A stretch of DNA of 64,000 nt from Buxus sempervirens (lineage: Eukaryota; Streptophyta; Magnoliopsida; Buxales; Buxaceae), in contig OX387190.1 of the NCBI GenBank assembly GCA_947561395.2, forward strand, positions 33,226,858-33,290,857, written 5' to 3'. The stretch's first letter is position 1. Each line of letters opens with the position of its first letter. A model generated the notes under the pieces. The model worked only from the letters and a program-made list of their open reading frames with translations. It was not told where the DNA came from and made no database searches. A program made the translations under genes and the position numbers. Shown piece after piece: positions 26,901-38,566 of the stretch.

Positions 26901-29900
26901 TTCTTTCCTCATTCCGGGAATGTACCCCATGATATTCAAAATATAAAGTTGAACCTAAACGACAGTGAGATTTGTCATATACATTCTGTACATCAGATGG
27001 GAATGAAGATGGCCCTTCTTCTTTGATTCTCTCATTTTCAGTAACACATGAATATAGACCCAGACCTTCTTCTTTGCTTCCCCATCCCTGTGCCAGAGAC
27101 AGGAGACAGCTGTTTATGGAGCCACATCCAATCAGCTTCCCACTGACATGTAGCTTGGAAGGGTTTATCTTCACTAATGCAGAAAGAGTCTCCAAAGTAG
27201 CAATCAGTATCTCAGGATCCGTTGATGCAAGTAGGAGCTTGAAATGCTGATGAAAAAACAGAATTATAGAAATATCAACAAATCAGAAGCAGAATCTTGG
27301 GAAGGAAAAACTATAATTTTTAGGGAATTACACGAGGAATATTTAAATTCAGCTTGTTAGATAACATCAGAATCCTACACATAATAAACCACAAATGATG
27401 ATTCTTGGATATCCTTACCTCTAGACCATCAAATGTACTCTTGTTATGGCAATTTTCTAAAATCACGCGCATCACTCTCAAGATTTGTAGAACATCATGC
27501 TTTGGAAATGGAACATCAACCTCTGTGATATCTGACAAAAGAAGATCTTTCCTACAAGACAGGTATGTCTTGAAGTATGTATCAAAATGTAGAAACAGTG
27601 GTCTCCAGTGATGAAAATTCCCCTGAAACCGAGGTGACAAATAAGGAGTGAATGAAGAATTGTGAAGATAAAACATATCTAAAGTACAAGTTCCAGCTCC
27701 AAACACAATAACATGGATTCCATGACCAAAGTCGAGTTGGCAAACACTACTTGTCCATATGCTCTTCTGCATAACTCCATGTAAAAAGTTTCAATTCCAA
27801 TCACAAACAATACGAAAAATACAAATCGCTTAATACGTCATCTTCTTGTTGAGAGTTATGTAATACAAAAACAAAAAATTGGATTGCCCAAAAGAAAGGT
27901 ATAAATTGGGTATAGTTGCACCAACAATTGTCTGTGTAGCTATCAAGTGGCTCCACCATGAGGTGGATGATCTATATTGCTACAAAGTCTCTCCATGTTG
28001 CCAATAAATCAATGTTCACAAGGAACTAGACCAGGGAAGGTAACACAATAAATCCCATGCACACATGTGCATATAAAGAATCCTTGCATCACAACTTAAT
28101 GTCTTAATACATTGGTAAGAATGTGTATGTATCTGGGCCAATCTTTATAAAAAAAATAAGTCATTAAGCAAGATGTTTCACTTCATTAAAGCATGAGATA
28201 TATGCCTTAAAGCATGAAGCCTCAGGCCTATGAACTATGTTGAAAAATGATAAATAAATTCATAAAATGTAAGTTAACAAAATGAAAAAAAGAAATATCA
28301 CAACCACACATATAGGAGTACTTAGTTTATCCTAGGAAATCAATGTATCATTACTCGGTTATCCTAGGAAACCAATGTATCATTACTCAATAAGCAAGAC
28401 CCATGTAAAAGACATACTACAGAAAAATCAGTTTTGCATTTTTTTTTCTCATGTCTCTTGCTAATCCAAGAATTATCAACTAGCTTATGTACAGCACCTA
28501 ATTGAGTTGCCTTTTGGTCTTCAAAATCTCAAGTAGGGATCAAATTCATCCACACCAAAAGTATAGTAGTAAAGGGAATACCTCATGACGCCTTATAAAA
28601 ATATAATATAAAAAAATGTAAGAGAATTTACAAAATTGAGTCTTATCATTTAAAAATTTAAAAGTGCATATTTATGATATCAAGAATTCAACTATTAAAT
28701 TAAGTTTCCAAACCTGTATCTGTGTCTAATTGTCCAATCAGACAAAAAAAAACTAAAGTAAATTAACTGACGCAGCAAACAGCTGCAATTAAGGCTTGCT
28801 TTTTGTTTGCATGCATGTAGAACAATTCTGAAATCACCATCAGTTCATCAAGATCCATAATTTTACTCAAAAGTTTTGAGGCATAGACCACAAGCCTACA
28901 ATAAGATTCAAGCACTGAAGCATAAGTCTCATAAGGGTTTAGATTTGAAGGCATCAGCACCACAATATCTGCACATCTACAGCCTGGAAGGTGTCTCCTG
29001 AGGGCTCAAGGTGTATACCTCATAGGCCTTAAAAAAACTACATATGCATGTATGTAGTTGAATTTTTTTGATGAATAATAATAAATCAATTAGTCATAAA
29101 ATGTGACTAAGTTAGTATAAGCTAGGGTACCTAGAGTCAATAAGCACAGAGAAAAAAGAAAACAAGATACCAGAAAGGCAAACGAATTAAAGACACAAGA
29201 GGGCAGGAAAAACTGGCAATCTCATCTCCAGCACCTATTATGTCATGGACTCACTTCCAGAAAACATAGACCTCCTCCCTAGCTAATTAAAATGTCATTT
29301 CATAAATGGAACTATGCGCCCAAGCATATTTATGCATTTGCTCATATGAGTAGAGGATGTCAAACCTTATTGTATTCCCACCGAAAGCTTGAAAGTGGTA
29401 TTGCTATATCATGTAGTGGACTCTTGATCACCTTGTCAATAAAAGCTTTAATTGTAGGAGGCTGCAAGTGACCAAAAAATAGTTATTAGTTAGAACAATC
29501 ATATAATTTATATTTTGATAACACAAAAAAAGGAAAAATATATAGAAGATGGGATGATTGCATCCTCTTTTCACTTTGTAATTTATCTTAGACTTTTGAT
29601 ATATTTAGGCCAGCTCCTCATGTTTAGTTCCTTCTGTAAAATTTTCACTCTTTTTTTCCCAACAGGTTGTTTTCTTTTGAATTGTGGTTTCTCTTTACAA
29701 CCATTCAATAAGATTATTTGCTAGCTGATCCCGCTTCCTGGAAAGGACTCACAGATCTGAACAAAGGCAATCCATAAACATAAAACAAAAATAAAAATAA
29801 AAGCATGTCAAAATAGCTTTCGGACAACACTCCAATTTATGAGCCTTTTTCCTTAAATCCCATAAAACAATACTTAAAAATAAAAATAAAAATAACATAG

Positions 29901-30797
29901 GGGCAGGGGGTGGATTTACTGCAATTCAATCATCTACAATTTACAAGACTTATAAAAACATGAAACATCATCACAGAAACAAACCACTGGTTTTGCAGAT
30001 TTTCCAGATGCCTTTCTCACACGTCATCACAGTGAACAAGATGGGGTAAAAGGATTACACCGCAGCTATCAATTTAACTAATCAAATCTTTAATGTCTCA
30101 CTATGATTATATATCATATGATCCCTTTTTAAGGAGAACAAAAAATCATATAACTCATAAATTATCTTCAATGAAGCAAGAAAACTCTTGTAACGGATCA
30201 GAGTAGACTTCAGTATCAAACATTTATGTACTCCACGGTCTCACTGTATGGTAAGTGAAACTGTATCAACATTCCCAATTAGCATCTTTGGGATTTCCAT
30301 TTGTATAAAGGTATTATAACCGAGGGCCAGATCCTGTTCATATTGGGGCTATTATCCATGTTTGTTTAGGCTTTTTAGGAAGGAAGCTTGGTTCAGGCAG
30401 AGTTAACAGCCATTCTAGGGGCCATTTGGGAGGAGATAGCTACTAAATTGATTGCACCTTTGTAGAGGGGACATTAGATGCCATCATTCCATTGTCAGAG
30501 ATGCTTCAGCTCTGCAATTTGAGACTAGTTCTTGTGGTTTTCTCTAGCTTTTCTTCGGAATTTTTTATGTGCCTTGCTCTCTAACATCCTCACTAACAGA
30601 TAAGCAAGAGTTAAAATAAAGATGGATCTGTGTTCAGAAGAGTTGTTGTTTCTTTGCAATTTTTTTTTTTTGGCATTTGCGTCATTATGGTTTGACTTTT
30701 GTATTCCTGGTTAGCTGTACTCAGCCTTTCTACATTTGCTTTCTTTTCTTGTCTTAACTAAAAGCTTTGCATTAATAATCAAAACCAAGAGGGGGGA

Positions 30798-30832
<35 letters not shown>

Positions 30833-33606
30833 GGGAGTCAAATGTATACAAGTTTCAATTTTATAAAAGCTTGAACTGCCATATTTCACATTTTCTGGTG
30901 GTCAATGGCTTGATGTAATGATTTTAGGAGCCTCTACACTAACTTAGCCAATAACTTTATATTTACAAGTATGCATTGCAGTGATAAGGAAAGCATAAAG
31001 CAAAAAAAAACGTTTAGAATTAATATACAGTATTCATGAACGAATCACATCACCTCCCGAAATGAACCACGTCCACAACTAGTTCTATCCGTCTTATGGT
31101 GTTTTTATCACTCTCTAAAATTATAAGATTGTTTAAAAATCAAGGGAAATCCCAATATAAGCCATTCACACAACTGGTTCTACTAGTCTCCATGAAGTTT
31201 ACCATCACATAAAGTTATAAAATTCATGTGGAATTCAATACCAAGTGATCATAGAGACGTTTAGTTCTACAAGTCTCATGGATGTTTTGTCCCCCCCTCC
31301 TTTCAAAATTCTGTGAATGTGTATATGATTCATTATTTAGTATTTTGATGCTAACTAAGAGGTCGAACTATTACTATTACTGCTACATTATTTTTTTATT
31401 ACAACCACTATTAATTTATCTTTCAATTGTTACTTGTACCATGTATACCTATCGTCACGTGACATGTCTTGATTTGTAGTGGTAGCTGAATCTCACAACC
31501 CATATTCGTTCTAACCCTGGAAACTTAATTGCACGTCCACAGATCATATATTATGAGCTACATGTCAATTTCTAGATGTGATTAGAGCAAGTCAGGCACC
31601 TAGATACCCACTTATTTCAGAAAATTTATTTCTAAGTGTAGGTATATTAACAGCAATCAGGTCAAGACTATGCATTCACTTAAAACTAGTTATCATGTGG
31701 CCCTATGAGCATCAAGGTGCATTTCCATTTGAACATTGTATTAACTACTCAATCCTGAGGGGTTCATCAATCCACTTCAGCTCAACTATTGTGGATCCCA
31801 ACCAAAGGCCAATTTTTTTAGTCACGAAAAATAGAGAATAATATCTAAATATATCCGTAAAAGAATGACTTTAAAAGATTTTATAACATTGCTAAAAATC
31901 AACTAAAATGTAGAAGTGCTGTATCAAGATGTATTGAGTTAAAAAATCTTAAAGCTCATTGACAAGTAAGAAAAGAATAAAAACTACTTTAATCAAATTC
32001 CAAACACCCTTATAGTCTATCCAAAGCACCCTTATAGAGTCTAACCTAATCCCACATAATCTCCATGACAAAAAACCAAGTCCCATCAAACATATGTGAA
32101 AAAGTGAGTCATAGGCGCTGATAAAATTTGGCAGCCAATCTGGCAATTCTTGTGAAGTCATTAGAGATAAGAAGTGAGAAACAGGAAGATGAGATAGACT
32201 TATTCATATAAAAATCAAATGGGACAAAACCAGTATATTAAATGATCACATGATACCTACAAAAAATCACATGAATTGTATAGACAATCCAAATTTACTC
32301 CAGGAACCTAAATTAAGCCAATCCTTTTTTACCAACTTTTTGCTTCTAATTGGAAATATGTTAACATAAGGAATATTGAATCTTCCATTCACCTCGGTTT
32401 AGATTTGATATTGACATCAAAACTTCACCCAAAAAAAAAATTTTCAATTGTCATTGTCAAAGCATATTGACCTTTTCTTTAGGTTCTTCATCTCATTATG
32501 TGAATGGCCATGAAATCTTAAGGCATTAGTACACACGCTTGATGTCCCAAATAAATTATAGCACTTTAAACAACCCCCCCAACAAAAAAAAAAGTAAGAG
32601 CAAAATATCAAATAACATATTTCAAATTCTACATCATTGAATCATAGACAGTAAACTGCCTTGATCAAGTCCCGAGAATGCAAGATCATCGACAAAGAAA
32701 ACTGGAACTTAGCAAGGTCCCTAGAAATTAAACACTTACTAAACCTTCAATTATAATAACAACATATTATATGGATAGAGTTTAAGCATCCAAGTCAATA
32801 TACCTGCAGTCAATTTTACTGCCACTACTTGAGTTGGTCGTCTGAGTGCTCAACTCTTTTTTTTTTTTCCTTCATCAATCATCGTGATATACCATAAAAT
32901 TGCAGCTTGAACACCCAAATTTTAACACCCTATTATGCAGTCAGTTTTTTACCCAAAAAAAAAATTCTCTCTGAATGGGATAATATGACCAAAATGTTTT
33001 AAGTTCGTGTGCTACATGAATTTTTGTGGAAAGAACAAACAAACCATATCGTAGCATGTCCCTGGTTGTGGTACATATATAAACTTATCACATAAATCTA
33101 CTTTTGTTTTCCAGGGCATATTGAAAACACCGAATAAAGCAAGCCCAGGTACTAATACAATTTAGGGAAACAAATATGACTAACTAAACCTAAACCTAAT
33201 AAACACAAATTCTCTAAACCTTAACAGCAAAGCAAAATCGACAAATCGTATAGGCGTATGCATCTAGATTCAACTGAAACTACCTCTACACGCTTTACGC
33301 TTCTAAATTTCAGCAATTAAAGGCGACTTTTTAATCTAATAGACAAACAAAGATAACAAAAAAAAACCCTTCAAAATCATTATCCATTCTCTGTGTCCAA
33401 AAGGGAAAAAATAAAAAAATAAATTCTACCAAGCAAATCCAGTAAACCCTAGCTCAAAAGAACCCGAAAGTCACATGCATGGAATTATAACCAGAGAAAT
33501 CGCAACTCACAGGCTCCGAGTCCAGTTTCAGGGAAGGACTGACGGCTCCTTCGCCGGACAAGAGCTGCCGCAGCCGCAACGGCAAGTTCGATCTTAGGGT
33601 TGCCAT
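8932..33606 (-). CDS. UPL1: UPL1/UPL2-type HECT E3 ubiquitin-protein ligase, 16 coding exons
   Basis: This giant ligase accepts ubiquitin from E2 on a HECT cysteine and passes it to substrates. Coding exons, in transcript order: 33511-33606, 29366-29461, 27419-27622, 20718-27246, 19523-20598, 19140-19445, 18856-19063, 16308-16582, 15905-16200, 13220-14336, 12995-13141, 12786-12866, 12463-12688, 12194-12333, 9173-9279, 8932-9034. All introns are GT..AG. The summed length is 11007 nt, giving 3668 residues with every phase consistent; family members are about 3650-3680. Domains: N-terminal DUF908/DUF913 armadillo-like region (starts [16 protein letters not shown]); UBA at about 1290-1330 ([18 protein letters not shown]); a UIM just after ([13 protein letters not shown]); an acidic Asp/Glu run at about 2150-2230; DUF4414 ubiquitin-binding repeats at about 2575-2660 ([36 protein letters not shown]); HECT at about 3300-3668. 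The catalytic Cys is residue 3635 in SAHTCFNQLDLP, and the protein ends GFGFG. UPL1 and UPL2 are close paralogues, so which one this is remains open. No break is seen, so it is probably functional. Confidence 0.96.
9280..12193 (-). other. UPL intron 14 (2.9 kb)
   Basis: This intron separates the exon ending GTSK from the exon VPLEGF... of the HECT C-lobe. It contains only short unassignable frames, a C/G homopolymer run near 9942-9953, and a 22-bp imperfect tandem repeat (CATAAAACATAAGCCTCA) near 11692-11730. I recognise no nested gene. Confidence 0.8.
14337..15904 (-). other. UPL intron 9 (1.6 kb)
   Basis: This AT-rich intron lies between the ...LLAREG and LSDNAY coding segments. The flanking exons join across a glycine codon (GG + T). 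No nested gene or transposon with clear ends is visible. Confidence 0.8.
16906..17095 (-). repeat. Dispersed repeat with CACGTGCA head and TATAGATA tail (minus copy)
   Basis: Read on the minus strand, this begins ACTAGTAGGGTGCACGTGCA and ends TATAGAGTATAGATA. The plus-strand copy at 37175-37401 has the same head (GGGTGCACGTGCAGT) and tail (ATATATAGTATAGATA). A related internal segment (AACTATGCACGA..) recurs near 47056-47160. The transposon class is unclear. Confidence 0.6.
17332..17600. repeat. G/T-rich degenerate repeat tract in UPL intron 7
   Basis: A segment starting GGCAGTTACAAC and continuing ATTGATAGTTGTGGTGGG occurs at 17332 and again, with a small insertion, at 17403, about 71 bp apart. 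Further degenerate pieces built from GGTCACTGCTA and TGTGGT follow to about 17600. It is non-coding. Confidence 0.65.
17992..18781. mobile_element. hAT-like non-autonomous TIR element in UPL intron 7
   Basis: The terminal inverted repeats are TAGAGGTGTAA on the left and TTACAGCTCTA on the right (one mismatch). An exact 8-bp target duplication, ATTAAAAT, lies at 17984-17991 and 18782-18789. Eight-bp duplications and short TIRs are typical of hAT elements. The sub-terminal regions are rich in GGGTTGGG / CCCAACCC strings and the centre is AT-rich. No transposase remains. The element is 790 bp and sits wholly within an intron. Confidence 0.88.
27623..29365 (-). other. UPL intron 2 (1.7 kb)
   Basis: This AT-rich intron lies between the second coding exon ([18 protein letters not shown]..) and the third ([14 protein letters not shown]..). 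It carries a 32-bp tandem duplication at 28327-28390. I see no nested gene. Confidence 0.8.
28327..28390. repeat. 32-bp tandem duplication
   Basis: There are two adjacent 32-bp copies beginning TTATCCTAGGAAA and ending CATTACTC plus two bases. They differ at a few positions. The duplication lies inside UPL intron 2. Confidence 0.9.
29462..33510 (-). other. UPL intron 1 (4.0 kb)
   Basis: The first coding exon ends ..LKLDSEP with donor GTGAGT at 33510, and the second begins PPTIKAF after a CAG acceptor. The 4-kb intron is AT-rich, has a GA tract near 30792-30830, and shows no recognisable coding or transposon remnant with defined ends. Confidence 0.8.
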
Positions 33607-33970
33607 CTAAACGCAAGTCACCGCCTTCGGAACCGCGTAGCTACATCAAACATTGGACAATATGTGAGTTCGCACACTTAAAAGGCACAAATACGGCATA
33701 AATCTGTTCGAACAAACAACGATTTCGATGTTAGAAAGGATACACAGGGAAAAGAGACGAAGAAAAGAAATACAGACACAGAAATTATCGAGAAAAGATC
33801 GAGACCTTGTTTTGGAGGAAGAAGAGAGGGAACGATGGATGCCTACACATCCGATGCTCGACCATAAAAAGAGAGAGAAGTAGAAAAAGGAGGCGAGAAA
33901 GAAAATACGTGAAACCCCAGAGGGTCGGTTTCGATTTTAATCCCTTCCCTCGTGGAGGTGGAGACAACGT

Positions 33971-33978
33971 TTTATATA
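33971..33978 (-). promoter_or_regulatory. Candidate TATA box of the UPL gene
   Basis: TATATAAA reads on the minus strand about 365 bp upstream of the start codon. This leaves room for a leader of about 330 bases, possibly with a 5' UTR intron whose acceptor would be the TAG just before 33645. This is motif-based only, with no transcript evidence. Confidence 0.5.
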
Positions 33979-34786
33979 CGAGAAGAAGAGAACGCACACT
34001 AGGCCTGCTGCGTCCGGCGAAAGCCGAAGGAACAAAAACACGTAACTGCCAAGTTACATTAATACCCTTATGCGGAATGTAATGGACGCATGTGTCCTCG
34101 TATTTATCATTTGACCATCATGGGATGAAATCTTCTACGATTTTTTGCCGTATAGGATTATGCTATCATCGTGAGATGCTGTCATGTGGAGTATCGCACA
34201 ATAATAGTTTTTCAAGTAGGCGCTACGCAAAACTTTTACAAGAAGTAAAAAAACATTAATCCATCTCACGCCGACAACATCCACCAACCATTATAACCAC
34301 CCTCTTTTTTTTTTTTGGGAAAAAGAAAAAGAGATAAATTTCGTTACTGGATATAAAATGCGCATCTGAATACATTCCAAAAATGAAGGGATTCATCTAG
34401 TGCGGTTCCATGATCCCATCCATGAAACTCAACCGTTTCCATAAGGGAACCCACACCTCAAACGGAATCCTAGTCGGTGGTACGATGCTCTGGAGGCAAT
34501 GCAAATCATATTAGATAATTGTTCTCTCCATATTCTACTTCTTTACCACTTAGAAGAACATGTATTTTCTGTATCTAAAATCATGTATAGTTAGGGATGG
34601 CAATGGAGCAAGTTACTCATTTAACCCGCCCCCAGTTTTTATGGTTTGGTATTGTCAAACTCGGATTTGGGTTTAGCCCAACCCACTCGAACTCTAACTT
34701 ATTGTATTGAATGTATTATTAATTGATATATTATATTAAAAGTGCTTTTGTTTGCATGTTTGTAATACAATGGGTCAACCCCCAAC

Positions 34787-35834
34787 CAGGGGCGGCTCAA
34801 ACTTTTTGGGGGCTTTAGGCAAGGTCAAAAAAATGACGCCTTTTAATTAAAAAAAATTAATATTAAACCAGAAATTTATTTCTTGCCATTTTAGATGCAA
34901 AATTATATATTATTAAACTTTTGTATTCAAGTTTAGCTAATAAATCATTTTTTTTTATAGATAAAATTGTTAAACTGTTTAATCTATCTTGAAAAATAGT
35001 TGTTCGTAAATCATTTTTTATAATCTTTAGTTTTGAAAAACTTCTTTCTACAGATACAACTGTAACATGTATGGTAAGTAAAATTCTATATGCAATAAAA
35101 CAATCGAGTTCTTTTATTAGATTAAGTGTTTCAATTGGAGTATTAATTTCAATTTTTGCAACTTCTTTTAAAACCTTTGATTCTAAAAACAAATCCAAAC
35201 CATCAATATTAGAATGCATGTCATGCTTCAGAAAATTTTCAAGATCAAGACATTTTTTTTAAATCACAATCAACAAAAGAACTTAATCTGTGAAGACCAA
35301 ATAAAAAACCAAATATATCATCATACTTTGAAAATAATTCAAATCTATCCTACATTGAAGATATTGTATGATTTACTAAGAAGAGAAGATCAGCAATGCC
35401 ACTCTTTGATTTCAAAAGTAAATAAGAAGAGAAGATGGGTGTTTCATTTTTTACAAAAGATAGAAACCCTAAGCCCCTTTTCAATTTTTAAAAAGTGAGA
35501 GAGAGAAAGTAAATTGGTTTCTCTAAAAAATGAGAGAGAGAAAGTAATCTATTTGAGAAAGTAATTGACTTTGTTGCATACTTTAGTAATAATGGTAATA
35601 AAAAAAATGGAAAAACCAAACAAAATGATGTAAATAATAACATTAATAAAGAAAAAACATTAAAAAACATTTAAAAAATGGGGGCCTTTACTCCTTAGAC
35701 AATAGTAGCCTTAGTAAGGGGTGAGGTTCACAAAAAAAAATTTTTTGTCTTGGTATGGGGTGTAGGCGGGGGCTTTCATGGTTGGGGGGCCTTAGGCGGT
35801 GGCCTTAGTGGCCTACCCCTTTGAGCCGCCCCTG
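34787..35834 (-). mobile_element. hAT deletion derivative with perfect 8-bp target duplication
   Basis: The terminal inverted repeats are CAGGGGCGGCTCAAA at the left and its exact complement at the right. CCCCCAAC is duplicated exactly at 34779-34786 and 35835-35842. The 1048-bp element keeps only the 3' end of a transposase gene (34863-35219, minus). It has no DDE/RNase-H core and no BED finger, so it cannot mobilise itself. Confidence 0.92.
34863..35219 (-). pseudogene. hAT transposase C-terminal dimerisation fragment
   Basis: This is a 118-codon open frame lying wholly inside the hAT element. Residues about 48-115 show the hAT C-terminal dimerisation signature: AYRILLTI, VERSFSKLKIIKNDLR, QDRLNSLTILSI. 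In the TTF/zinc-finger MYM-type hAT proteins common in plants, this block is the extreme C-terminus of a protein several times longer. Everything upstream, including the catalytic domain, is missing. The Met at 35219 is internal and not a real start. The stop matches the usual end of the family, so this is a 3' remnant. Confidence 0.85.
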
Positions 35835-36711
35835 CCCCCAACCAACCCAATAAATCACAGGTTAGGGTTTTGTACTAGCTAAACCTCTTTTCGGGGTGGG
35901 TTCTGGTTCACCAAAACCCTCCTCTGGACCGAACCCTTGCCATCCTTGGCTACGGTTGGTACATTCACTTTAATAAAACAAAATTTTATCAAATGAAATG
36001 TTTTCTTTAAGTAATTACCAACCATGGCACCTATGCAATCATCCGCACATGGTTTTGAATGCAGACAATATGCATTTCGTTTGGAACAATGAATGATAAT
36101 TTTCTTTATTATCAATAGCCTTTCCTACTATTTGATTAAGTTCCTTGCTTTCTGTGTTCTTTTGCTCTAAATGTAGATGCATGGTCTGTTTTGTTCCTTC
36201 AAACTTGGTTTCTAGTATGTACTAACAATTTGTGACTTAGCTTGAAAGCGCATGATTAATAAGCAACTAATACTTTAGGGGGGTTTCCAAGTTTTATTTA
36301 TTTATTAACTTTGATGTTAATTCTTTCAATTGGTTATTACATTTTCATGATTTTGATCTTCAAGAGAGAGTTTTAATGATTCAACGAAATACAATGACTC
36401 TAATATGATCAAGTGTTTATGTTTTCAAAATTTATTATCAGTTTTTAATGTGATGTTAGGGGAAATGGCACTAAGTTGACATTACTTATCTCTTTTTTAA
36501 TTAACCTTAACATAATTGCTTATTATCTCTTCCTCCTAACATTCTTTTAGGCTAATAAACTTCTAAATTAACCTAATTAAGGCAATTATTAACTATAGTT
36601 AGAAGGATAGTATGGGCAAAACATTTTGAAAGCAGCTTCTTTGGAGATTTAAAGATCTAAGCTGTACAAATTAATGAACTTTGAAATTATATGTAGCAAG
36701 TTTCAACCCCA

Positions 36712-36935
36712 AAGGGGAGGCCTAGTGGTCAAGGCTTGGGGTTTGGGGGTATACTCCCTCCAAGATCTCAAGTTCAAAACCTATTAGGTGCTATCAATTC
36801 TTTGGGGCTACTTACATAAGGTTTATGGGCCTTAGACTTATCCCGGTCATGTGGGTTGCAAGGTCTTGCATGAGCCTTCAAGGATTAGTCGGTTGAGCGC
36901 AAGCGGGCCTAAATACCCTGAGTTCCAAAAAAAAA
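36712..36935 (+). mobile_element. tRNA-derived SINE with A-tail
   Basis: The 5' part looks like a degenerate tRNA: GGGGAGGCCTAGTGGTCAAG matches an RNA polymerase III A box (TAGTGGTCAAG), and about 40 bases on AAGTTCAAAACC fits a degenerate B box (GGTTCRANNCC). The element ends in an A9 run at 36927-36935, as expected of a SINE. I found no convincing target duplication (GTTTC occurs at both sides). Confidence 0.65.
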
Positions 36936-37174
36936 GGTTTCCTCTCCTTTTGTGTGCTTCATTGGTACTAAAAAATACATATATTTTGTAACAATAATAA
37001 ATAATATTTGCAAGCATACATGTGAAGCTTCTACATACTTAAAGCCTTTATATTCTTGCTTTATAGATCATTTTTACATGTCTTCGCAAATCATTAGAGA
37101 TTACATTAGACCATAGAATGAATCATTTGTGGTGCACACTCTTATGCACACACAACAATTCATTTTAAACTTCA

Positions 37175-37401
37175 CTAGCCGGGTGCACGTGCAGTACTGC
37201 ACATAGGAAGAAAGAGGGAGACAAAGAGGGAACAGTTTTGAAATTGATTATCAATTTTTAAAAAATCGAGGTATTTTTGAATATTGTACCTTTCTATTAA
37301 TGAATTTTCATGACAATGTGTAAGGGCTTTTTTCAAAAGTTCCACATTTTGGTTGGTACAATTCCCAAAGGGGCACTCACCCTAATATATAGTATAGATA
37401 G
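37175..37401 (+). repeat. Dispersed repeat with CACGTGCA head and TATAGATA tail (plus copy)
   Basis: It begins CTAGCCGGGTGCACGTGCAG and ends CCTAATATATAGTATAGATA. The same head and tail are found inverted at 16906-17095. There is no coding capacity. The class is unknown. Confidence 0.6.
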
Positions 37402-37407
37402 GATTTA

Positions 37408-38566
37408 GGCTCCGTTTGGTAACGCTTTTGCTTTCTTGCTTTTGAAAGCAAAAAAGTACTTTTCTGCTTTTCAGAAGATCTTTTGTTGAAGTAAAGTTGT
37501 TTGGTAAACTTTTTCTTTGTTGCTAAAAAACAAAAAGCATGTTTGGTAACTACAGTAGCATATAAATTGCTTTTATATTATCATATAAAACTACCGTAAA
37601 CAGTTGATGCATTCTACTTAAAAATATACTCGACGTATATTGTAACGGGTTGAGCAATAATCGGGTCGGTTCAATTGAATCTATTTATTGGTGGGTTGGG
37701 AAAACCCAAAACCAAACCCAACTCGCCAATAATCGAGTTCAATCCACCAACCCGATTAAAATTTTTTATTTTTTAATTATAAAAATACACCAATAGAAAA
37801 TAACATGAATTTGTGATACAATTTAGGGTTAAACGGGTCATTATCGAGTTAATGGGCCATTGTCCAATTAAACGAGTCATCATTAGATTAAACGGATCAT
37901 TATTGAGTTAAGCAGGTCATTATCAAGTTTAACGGGCCATTACCGTGTTAAACGGGTCATTATCGGGTTGAACGGATCATTATCGGATTAAGCGGGTCAT
38001 TATCAGGTTAAATGGGTCATTATTGGGTTGAGCAGGTCATTATTGAGTTAAACGGGTCATTGTTGGATCGAACAGATCATTATTGGGTTAAGCGGGTCAT
38101 TATCGAGTTAAACATGTCATTATCGGGTTTAATGGGTCATTATTGGGTTGAATGGATCATTATTGGGTTCAACAGGTCACTATCAGGTTAAACGAGTCAT
38201 TATTGGGTTAAACGGATTATTGTCAGGTTAAGCGGGTCATATCGGGTTGAACGGATCACTATTGGGTTAAATGGGTCATTATCGGGTTAAGCGGGTCATT
38301 ATTGAGTTAAACAGGTCATTGGACATGATGGGTCAATTTTTTCCCGGTTTAGTTTTGTGCATAGGTTTTAGAAGCAAGAAAGCAAATTTATGATTAAAGT
38401 GAGAAGCAACATTTCTATGCTTCTTTTGAAAAGCAATGAAATTGCTTTTTTGCTTCTTATAAATTGTTTCATGTGTACATAACCAAACAACACTTTTGCT
38501 ACCGAAAGCAATTTTTTGCTTTCAAAAGCAAAAAAGCACTCCTGAAAAGTGTTACCAAACAGTACC
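37408..38566. mobile_element. PIF/Harbinger-like TIR element with TTA target site
   Basis: The left end GGCTCCGTTTGGTAACGCTT mirrors the right end AAGTGTTACCAAACAGTACC. A TTA trinucleotide precedes the left end (37405-37407) and follows the right end (38567-38569). This 3-bp target and a TIR containing GTTTGG fit Tourist/Harbinger-type MITEs. Sub-terminal GCTTTTGAAAGC palindromes occur at both sides. The centre is filled by a 20-bp minisatellite. No transposase is present. Confidence 0.8.
37831..38320. repeat. 20-bp minisatellite, about 24 units
   Basis: The consensus unit is approximately AACGGGTCATTATCGGGTTA. The TCATT core recurs every 20 bases, with one 19-bp unit near 38241. Units differ at several positions, so the array is not freshly amplified. 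It lies inside the Harbinger-like element. Confidence 0.92.

Larger units (their letters stand above)
34592..35948. mobile_element. Outer TIR element interrupted by a nested hAT element
   Basis: The left end TAGGGATGGCAA matches, inverted, the right end TTGCCATCCTT. CCCGCCCC / GGTTCGG-type sub-terminal sequences resemble the other GGGTTGGG elements in this window. Removing the nested 1048-bp element and its 8-bp duplication leaves about 300 bp, a typical MITE size. The flanking octamers do not match well, so the boundaries are approximate. Confidence 0.6.
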
